DNA of 64,000 bases from Eupeodes corollae. Lineage: Eukaryota; Arthropoda; Insecta; Diptera; Syrphidae. Each line of letters begins with the position of its first letter. Positions within the stretch are counted from its first letter, which is position 1. The translations under genes and the position numbers were made by a program. The DNA is taken from NCBI RefSeq assembly GCF_945859685.1, contig NC_079148.1, positions 23,013,946 through 23,077,945 on the forward strand. The letters are read 5' to 3'. The notes under the pieces were generated by a model. The model saw only the letters and a program-made list of their open reading frames with translations, searched no databases and was not told the origin of the DNA. This document shows, piece after piece, positions 57,412-64,000 of this stretch.

Positions 57412-57567
57412 ACGCAAAGATAATCAATACATTCCTTTATTTACGGACTTAAAATTATTTTTATGTAATAAATTCTAAAATCCGCATCCGCATACGCATC
57501 CGTGGATGTGATACTCAAAAAATCCGCATGTCAAAATTTGTACATCCGCAACAATCCTAGTACAAAC

Positions 57568-58032
57568 GCTTCTAAAAATAATAATTGGATATAATTTTTT
57601 GCTTTTGAATGATCGCAGCTTTAAAACAAAGACAAATTACGTTATTCCCGATTGCAGAAATACGTTGGGGCCACTTAATTGTGAGTACATTTGATCGCTG
57701 ACAAACATTTACTCATATTACGTTTGTCGTTTTATCCGAAGCCTACAAAAACGACAAGATTTCTGAAAACGATTTTTGACTTTTAGCCAAAACAAATGTT
57801 TTTTTTCCATTATTTTTGTTTAATTGGTTGTATTTTTAGGGATTTGGTTCAATTTTTATCTATGTATATTTGAAAGCCGTGCAAAACTTATGTTTTTATT
57901 ACTTGATTATTATTTTCAATAAATAACTCCAATCGAAAGTTTAGTCAATAAACAAAAAACCTTTAAATTAAGTGAGTGATTAGTGTGTGTATAAAATTAA
58001 GCTTGAACTAAAAGTTATTCTTTTTGTTTCAG
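57568..58032. other. Spacer before cassette C
   Basis: AT-rich DNA ending in the cassette C acceptor (ttctttttgtttcag). No gene or element. Confidence 0.55.
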
Positions 58033-58758
58033 CTAAAATTTGCTCTACTATTTCTATTTTAAAGAACCACATGAAAACTCACGAAGTTCATGATGGGAAT
58101 GAAGAAGATTCATATCCTTGCGAGGTTTGCGAAAAAAATTTTGCAACGCCCCAAAAATTGAAAGCCCACAAAAGAATTCATGAGGAATCAAGACCCACAT
58201 ATCCATGTGTTGATTGTGACAAAATATACCTTTCCAAACATTGGCTACGCACCCATAGAAGAATACATAAAGGTACAGGAAAGTTTTTTAAATGCGCCTA
58301 TTGTCAAAAGACATTCATTCATAAATCTGATTACAAAGTTCATCTTCGATTTCACACTCACGATTTTCCATTTCAATGTGAAATCTGTGAAAAGAATTTT
58401 AACGTAAAGAGTCATTTAAACGCTCACATTAGAAAGCATTTGGGTTGGAAAATTAAATGTAGAGTGTGTGGAAAGCTTTTTGCCACTAGGCCAGCATACA
58501 TCAATCATTTATTCAAACATAGTGAGATGCCTTTTAAATGTTTACACTGTACTAAAGGTTATCCAACAAGATCAAAGTAAGATAAAGTTAATATATTCGA
58601 AGAACTCTCGCATAATATTTCTCTTCATTTTTTTTTGTAGACTAAGAGTTCACCTGAAAACAACTCATTCGGTGGATATGACTATGGAGGAAATATATAA
58701 AGTATATGTTAGAAACCCAACAGTTAAAAGCAGACAAGAAGTAGAATGGATTAAGTAG
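58033..58758 (+). CDS. Zinc-finger cassette C of ZAD gene 2
   Basis: Exons 58033-58576 and 58641-58758 (TAG). Same phases as A and B. The first half finger reads SKICSTISILKNHMKTH. Then CEVC, CVDC, CAYC, CEIC and CRVC fingers and the split CLHC finger (LRVHLKTTH). The tail is MDMTMEEIYKVY...VEWIK. The isoform is predicted at 676 aa. It has longer linkers (KGTGKFFKC) than B or D. AATAAA lies 28 bp past the stop. Confidence 0.85.
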
Positions 58759-58786
58759 ATTCCAATGCTGTAGAAAATTTGTTTGT

Positions 58787-58792
58787 AATAAA
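58787..58792 (+). promoter_or_regulatory. Poly(A) signal of cassette C
   Basis: AATAAA within gtaataaataaag. Confidence 0.6.
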
Positions 58793-59399
58793 TAAAGTTA
58801 ATTAAATGTGTGTCACAATTGAAATCAAATCTATCTTCTATTTATTTTTGTATACAAAATTTTACGCTTTTGAACAGATCATTGGAAAAAAGCACAAAGA
58901 CAAATTCAAGAGTTCATGGGGTTCTTTTTGAAAGGGAAATAATAGGAGATTGTAGAACATTACAAATTGTGTTAATTTAAACGTACTATACATTACATCC
59001 AATAGATTCATACGTCCTTCCTTTAAAGTCATTCGAAATTTCGAATATTCATAAAAGAGAACAGGTAAATATTACAAATAATGTTTTGAAAACAATACAT
59101 AGACCATTTATAAGTCAAGGGCAAAGTGTTACGTTAATAATAAATTAGTCTTAAGAAGTATATTTTCAAAATCATGACTCTTATTTGTCCTGCTCCATAA
59201 AAAGTTTTTAAATACTTATGAGCAATATTTGTGTTTTGTTGCGACTTTTGTTTTGCAAATGATCTTTAAATCAAGAACTTACTAATGTTCAATTAATGCC
59301 GCAAAGCATAATCCAGATTGTTGTCAAAAAGAACCTTTAAGATCAATAAATACATTTATGAATACTTTTTTTTTATAAAGGTCCTTCTTTTTATTTCAG
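58793..59399. other. Spacer between cassettes C and D
   Basis: About 600 bp, AT-rich, ending in a strong pyrimidine tract and acceptor for cassette D. No gene or element seen. Confidence 0.55.
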
Positions 59400-60149
59400 C
59401 TAAGACTTTTGGCCGTTTAAATAATTTAGTGGCTCACTTGAAAACCCATGAACGTCATGTGGACAATAAAGAAACCTTTTCTTGTGAGATTTGCGGCAAA
59501 ATCTCTACTTCGCGCAAAAATGCGAAAGTCCACCAAAATACACATAATGAATCACGGCCCACATATCCATGTGTCGATTGTGGCAAGATATATCTTACAC
59601 CGTCATCATTAAACCAACATCGAAAGTGGCATACAGGAAAGGCATTCAAGTGCGTCCAATGCCCAAAGATGTTCGTTCTAGAATCAGAATATAAAATTCA
59701 TTTGCGTTTTCATACGCATGATTATCCATATCAATGCGAAATATGTGGCAGGAATTTTAATGTAAAAGTTCATTTGGATGGTCACCTGAAGGTGCATTTA
59801 GGTTGGAAGATTAAATGCAAGGTATGTGGAAAACTCTTTGCCAGTCGAACCTCATATTCCGATCATGTGTTCAAGCATAGTGAAATGCCCTATAAATGTT
59901 TTCAATGTTCAAGAGGTTATCCTAGGAAATCAAAGTAAGATATGGGCCTATAATTTCAAAAATCATTGAGCTAATCTTATGTTTGTATTTTTTAGGCTAA
60001 GGGCTCATCTCAAAGCCTCTCATTCAATGGATATTACTATGGACGAGATAAATAAATTATATGTTAAAGAGCCAACAGTCCTAAAGAGAAGAAAGGTAGA
60101 ATGGATTAAAGTTGATCCTAATGAACAAAAAGGGAATTGTTTAGATTAA
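59400..60149 (+). CDS. Zinc-finger cassette D of ZAD gene 2
   Basis: Exons 59400-59934 and 59996-60149 (TAA). Same phases as the other cassettes. First half finger SKTFGRLNNLVAHLKTH, then CEIC, CVDC, CVQC, CEIC and CKVC, and the split CFQC finger (LRAHLKASH). The tail is MDITMDEINKLY...VEWIKVD. The isoform is predicted at 685 aa. Most like cassette B, so the two look like a fairly recent duplicate pair. Contact residues of several helices differ between the cassettes. Confidence 0.85.
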
Positions 60150-60218
60150 ATTAGAATTTATTTTTACTTAAGGAATAGAATTAAAAGTTTTCATGAAACG
60201 TGAAAATGACATTATTGA

Positions 60219-60224
60219 AATAAA
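60219..60224 (+). promoter_or_regulatory. Poly(A) signal of cassette D
   Basis: AATAAA 70 bp after the stop. Confidence 0.55.
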
Positions 60225-60486
60225 ATAAATTTGTATTTCATACAAACATTATTGTTGATTTAAATAAAGACAACATAAAAACTTTACTTAACAGTGAGTC
60301 ATCCCCAGGAAAATCGATACATATACGATACGAGTATATGTATATACAGTTGTGGACAAATAAATAGACAATTTAATTACATTATTAAATATAAATTAAA
60401 TTTGTACTAAATCAAGTCGCTAGGATAACCTTCCAAGTGGCTTCAATCGAATAATGAAAACAGTTTTTTTAGCGCATCAGTTTTTT

Positions 60487-61085
60487 CTGGCTGAAAACGT
60501 AAATTAGAACTCAATCAAATTCTAATATTATATCAAAAAGGGGGACTAGTGGAAATAGTTCAAATTCCAACTATCAAGCCACTTAGCTCATGTGCTTATG
60601 GATTTTGTTTTTATTCAATCGATAGATCAAATTAAAAAAAAAATAAACAAGGGATTTTGTCGCATGGGTGCATCTAATTATTGGGCAGGTTCAGACGACA
60701 TAAGGCAAGTTTCTAGCATCTGATTGGCCAGCTGCCAAAAAAATGCTTTCCAATTAAAGCAACTTTATTGGAAAGTTGTCTGAAAAGTAAGTCAAGAAAA
60801 ATATCCCTAACTATCAAGTCAAGTCAAATTATTATTATTATTTGAAATTCATGACACTTGGAAAACTAACTAGTTGCCTTGGTCATAATTTACGTTAAAA
60901 GAATGAAGTTGACTGCAAAAGAAGTCCCTTATGTTGCCTGAACCTGCCTATTGTTTCCTCATGAAATTCAACGTTTGAAATTGATATCAAATGAAAGATT
61001 GATTTGTCATGCCTCCTAACCCCGAAGAAAAAAAAACAACTTTAAAGAAAATCCTCAAGTCCACATAGTGTTTAAGTTCCAGAAT
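60487..61085. repeat. Repeat block left of cassette E
   Basis: Starts ctggctgaaaacgtaaattagaac and ends ...ccacatagtgtttaag. Two parts of it (60487-60600 and 60960-61085) recur in the same order, closer together, at 61787-62090 inside cassette E. Non-coding. Confidence 0.65.
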
Positions 61086-61243
61086 ATCTAATAATGTTAT
61101 AATCTGTGCATACAATTTAATATATTCTTCCGAAAATCCCTCGGTTCCAAATATGAAATGTCACATAATTCCTGATTGATACCTTTAAAATATATACAAC
61201 TGTATAAGAAGTTTTAGATTGAAGGATTTTATTTTTGTTTCAG

Positions 61244-62194
61244 CCAAAACATTCGGACGTGTTTATTCTTTAAATACTCACTTAAAAAGTCATGAAAATG
61301 AAGACAGTAGAGAATTCTACCCTTGTGATCTTTGTGACAAAAGATTCTCTTCGCTCCAAAATGCAAGGAATCACAAGCAAACGCATGATGAATCACGACC
61401 TTCACATTCTTGTGCTGAATGTCGCAAGGTTTACCTCTAAAAAAAGTCACTAATATCCCATCGTAGGTTGCATAACGGAAAGGCATTAAAGTGTATTCTA
61501 TGTCCGAAGAGGTTCATTCATAATACTGAATATAAAATTTATTTGCGTTTTCATGCACACGATTATCCGTTTCAATGTGAAATGTGTGACAAGAAATTCA
61601 TTGCTAAGGGCCATCTGAATAGTCAGTTAAAGAAGCATTTAGGTTGGAAGATTGAATGCAAAGTTTGTGGGAAACTCTTTTCTAACCGACAAGCCTACAC
61701 CGACCATGAATTTAAACACAGTGAAATGCCCTTTAAATGTTTACATTGTACAAAAGGCTACCTTACAAAATCAAAGTAAGACTCTGGCTGAAAGAGTAAA
61801 TTAGAACTCAATCAAATTCTAATATTATCTCAAACACAGGGACTAGGTACAATGGAAATAGTCCAAACGCCATCTAGTCACGTTGTCATCCAACCAACAG
61901 ATCTATGCCAAAGTTAAGGAAGTATACAAATTTTGACGCATGGTTGTATCCGATTCTTATTGGCTCATATAATTCAAGGTTTAAAATTTATGTACGTCGA
62001 ATGAAAGATAGATTTTTCTTTGCCTGCTAACCCAAAAAAAATCAATTTAAAAGAATTCTCAAGTTCACAATGACTTCAAAACTTCTTAAGACCTAATTCA
62101 ATGGATATGACAATGGAAGAGGTTACTAAAATAAAATGTTAAAGAGGCAACAGTCTTGAGAAGAAGCAAAGTAGAATGGGTGAAAGTTGATTAG
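61244..62194 (+). pseudogene. Zinc-finger cassette E, decaying
   Basis: Acceptor tttcag and phase 1 as in A-D. The first exon (61244-61775) has an in-frame TAA at 61438-61440, in the CAEC finger. Zinc ligands are lost in two later fingers (YKIYLRFH and HLNSQLKKH instead of H at the first position). The last donor gtaaga is kept. The last exon, about 62092-62194, keeps MDMTMEEV and VEWVKVD but has lost its half finger and its frame. If spliced it would give a product cut short after three fingers. It was once a full cassette. Confidence 0.8.
61787..62090. repeat. Repeat block within cassette E intron
   Basis: A shortened copy of 60487-61085: aaattagaactcaatcaaat is shared, as are the parts around aaagat.gatttttc and cctcaagttcaca. 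It replaces the short intron found in cassettes A-D. Confidence 0.65.
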
Positions 62195-62224
62195 ATAAGG
62201 CCAGATTTATTATACACCTACATA

Positions 62225-62535
62225 CAGTCACTCAACTTATTGATCACATAATTTTCCCAACGCTCGACTTTTGTTTATAACTTTTTTATTTATCCAGATT
62301 TTTCAACGATTTTTTTACAAAATAACAAAACAGCATAATAGTTCAATTGAAAAATTAAAAACATCAAAATTCATCTATTTACTTACATTAATTAAAAAAT
62401 GAAAAAAAGAGCACTTGATCAATTTGTCGACTCTGTGAAATTCAGGTTCCTTAATATTTTGTATGGCTTTGTTTTGCTTTGAGTGCTGCTTTTATTCTTC
62501 TGGGCATGGGTTCAATTAACGTTTAGAATTGGTCG
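62225..62535 (-). mobile_element. Tc1-like element, one end only
   Basis: Starts TA-CAGTCACTCAACTTATTGATC at 62223. On the minus strand about 62460-62525 it encodes EPMPRRIKAALKAKQ, the C-terminal end of a Tc1 transposase. The other end is missing; the element stops near the fold-back repeat. Confidence 0.7.
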
Positions 62536-62539
62536 CATT

Positions 62540-63805
62540 CACAAAGCTAGTGGCTAAATAGTCAATGGATTCTGATTGGCTAAATCTAACTACAAAAGTC
62601 ATGGACATACTATACATGGACTGCTAGTAGCCAACTTCACGATGGTTCCACTTTTAACGGGCAAAACACTAGCGCAAAGAGGGCTATGCGGATAAATTGT
62701 GTAACATTTAATACTCACAGCCACTGCTGTCGTTCTTGCTACTATAGTAGTATTTTACTATTTTCAGAGTCAACTGCTACTCTACCCACGAACGAAAACT
62801 ACTCCCCAAAATAAAACGGTATTTGGTTTACAATAAAAACCAACATTTAAAATATAATGCCCCAATAAAAGTCCAACAACAGAAAGAAAATTTTCAGACG
62901 TAAGCCTTATAAAAGATAAAAAAACAAATTCACTCAAGGTAGAAACGTTGAATGCCCTACTTACTGCTAAGGAACTTCTTAAAAACAATTTCACCGAAAA
63001 TTGGGAGCCATCGAAAACTTTAATCTAGAATAACAAAACATTGTAACATAAGGCGCCAGTTATAGCTATCATTGGTTTTCATCATTGAAAACAAACATTG
63101 GAACTTTTTTGACAGGTCGTTTATAGCTATCCTTAAACATTTCTGTCATTGAAAAAATATCCCGATCGAAATCCACCGACAAAATTTTACTGAGTGAAAT
63201 CTATCATTGGAATTGTGTGAAATTGGAACACAAATCAGTAAAACGATTCGTTTCACTTTTGAACATAAAGTATCAGCTGTTCAGGAAAATGAATTTCCGT
63301 CCGTTGTAGAGAAAAACAAATGCGCAATTAGACTTTTTTTCTCAAAAAAAAATTCGCAATAGGCCAATTAACTTCGAATTTGGACAGTATTATTTTCAGT
63401 TTTTAATTTTGTTTAGGGGCCAAGCATGTGTTTGTTGTTTTTTTGCTTTACTCCTCCTTATTTAAGAAAATACTCCCCAAAACGATAGAAAAATACTACT
63501 CTTGAAATTTTTAAAACGACAGCACTGCTCACAGCAAAAAAAACATGGCATCGTTTGTCTTCAACAAATTATACTAGATGTCAATACTTTCAAACAGATG
63601 TCGCTAAATATTTCATACCTTTTTTTGCCACTGGGCCTGAAAGGGCTAGTGTAGCTAATTTGAAGTGGAACCATTTTTATTAAAATTTTGTATGGAAAAT
63701 TCACACCACTACAAGTCCATGTATAGTATGTCAATGACAAAAGTAGTTGAAATTTCCCCGCCGACGTAGTGTACAAAATTCGGCTACAAAGTTAGTGGAG
63801 AATGA
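62540..63805. repeat. Fold-back element with long divergent inverted repeats
   Basis: Left segment 62540-62800 and right segment 63475-63805 are inverted relatives: gacatactatacatggact, atggttccact, actgctgtcgtt, agtagtattttt and actccccaaaa occur in mirrored order. The central 670 bp include the dispersed repeat 63060-63250. No open frame of note. Ends are approximate. Confidence 0.6.
63060..63250. repeat. Dispersed repeat, copy 2
   Basis: Matches 40276-40446 (see there). It lies inside the fold-back element. Confidence 0.6.
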
Positions 63806-64000
63806 TTTTGACGTTTCACAATCAGTTGCTCGGTAAAGTAACTCGAATTCAAAATAAAATAAACTGTTCAATATTTAAATACAAATATAAATTATTCAAA
63901 TTGTGTCTTAAATTGGATTTTATTGAATTTAAAAACACAAAAGATAAGTTAAAGTTATAAAATCAAAAATGTGTCTTATTTTATATATTTGCATTTGTCA
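63806..64000. other. AT-rich end of window
   Basis: Nothing recognisable. Whether further cassettes follow beyond 64000 cannot be seen. Confidence 0.5.

Larger units (their letters stand above)
55209..57559 (+). mobile_element. hAT element with 8-bp target duplications
   Basis: The ends TAGGAATGTTGCG and (reverse) TAGGATTGTTGCG are inverted. GTACAAAC flanks both sides (55201-55208, 57560-57567), a perfect 8-bp duplication. Many CCGCATCC motifs lie near both ends, likely subterminal transposase sites. The transposase is mostly lost. A Harbinger-like element is inserted at 55321. Confidence 0.9.

Noticed and set aside
60340..60500. Possible Tc1 end (tacagttgtggacaaataaatag)
   Set aside because: It resembles a Tc1 tip, but I found no partner end or transposase nearby.

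Overview
The window looks like AT-rich nuclear DNA of a fly (Diptera, probably a higher fly). The reasons are genes that join a ZAD domain (zinc-finger associated domain, C-x2-C...C-x2-C) to C2H2 zinc fingers with short phase-conserved introns, a ZC4H2 orthologue, and a typical insect mix of Ty3/gypsy, Tc1, pogo/Tigger, PIF/Harbinger, hAT and LINE elements. The species cannot be named from sequence alone. All gene models are read by eye from frame, splice sites and motifs.

Layout. 1-10285: two nearly identical Ty3/gypsy retrotransposons, head to head, 100 bp apart. 10570-10702: an orphan last exon of a ZAD/C2H2-type gene whose other exons are not in the window. 11093-14636: a Tc1-like element (transposase broken only by stop codons) carrying a nested Sola-like element with a DUF7869-type transposase. 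16226-17086: ZC4H2 orthologue, minus strand, one exon. 20240-27286: ZAD/C2H2 gene 1, six exons, 465 aa, with two antisense LINE fragments in its third intron. 28870-29135: a long palindrome with hammerhead-ribozyme-like cores on both strands. 29746-33807: two PIF/Harbinger elements that abut on one shared TAA.

34443-62194: the most interesting locus. Four shared exons (a ZAD, an acidic region and six complete C2H2 fingers) are followed by five tandem two-exon zinc-finger cassettes (A-E). Each cassette has its own phase-1 acceptor and stop region, and A-D have a downstream AATAAA. None has its own ZAD or start codon. Every cassette joins the shared part in frame, and the junction falls inside a zinc finger. 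This is the architecture of Drosophila lola, mod(mdg4) or Broad, here on a ZAD protein: one N-terminal platform with interchangeable DNA-binding ends. Predicted isoforms are 691, 682, 676 and 685 aa for A-D; cassette E is decaying.

The introns and inter-cassette spaces of this locus hold many element relics: Tc1, Tigger, LOA-, Jockey- and CR1/I-like LINEs, a SINE-like insert with a 9-bp target duplication, a hAT with 8-bp duplications containing a Harbinger-like element, and a large fold-back element near the right end.
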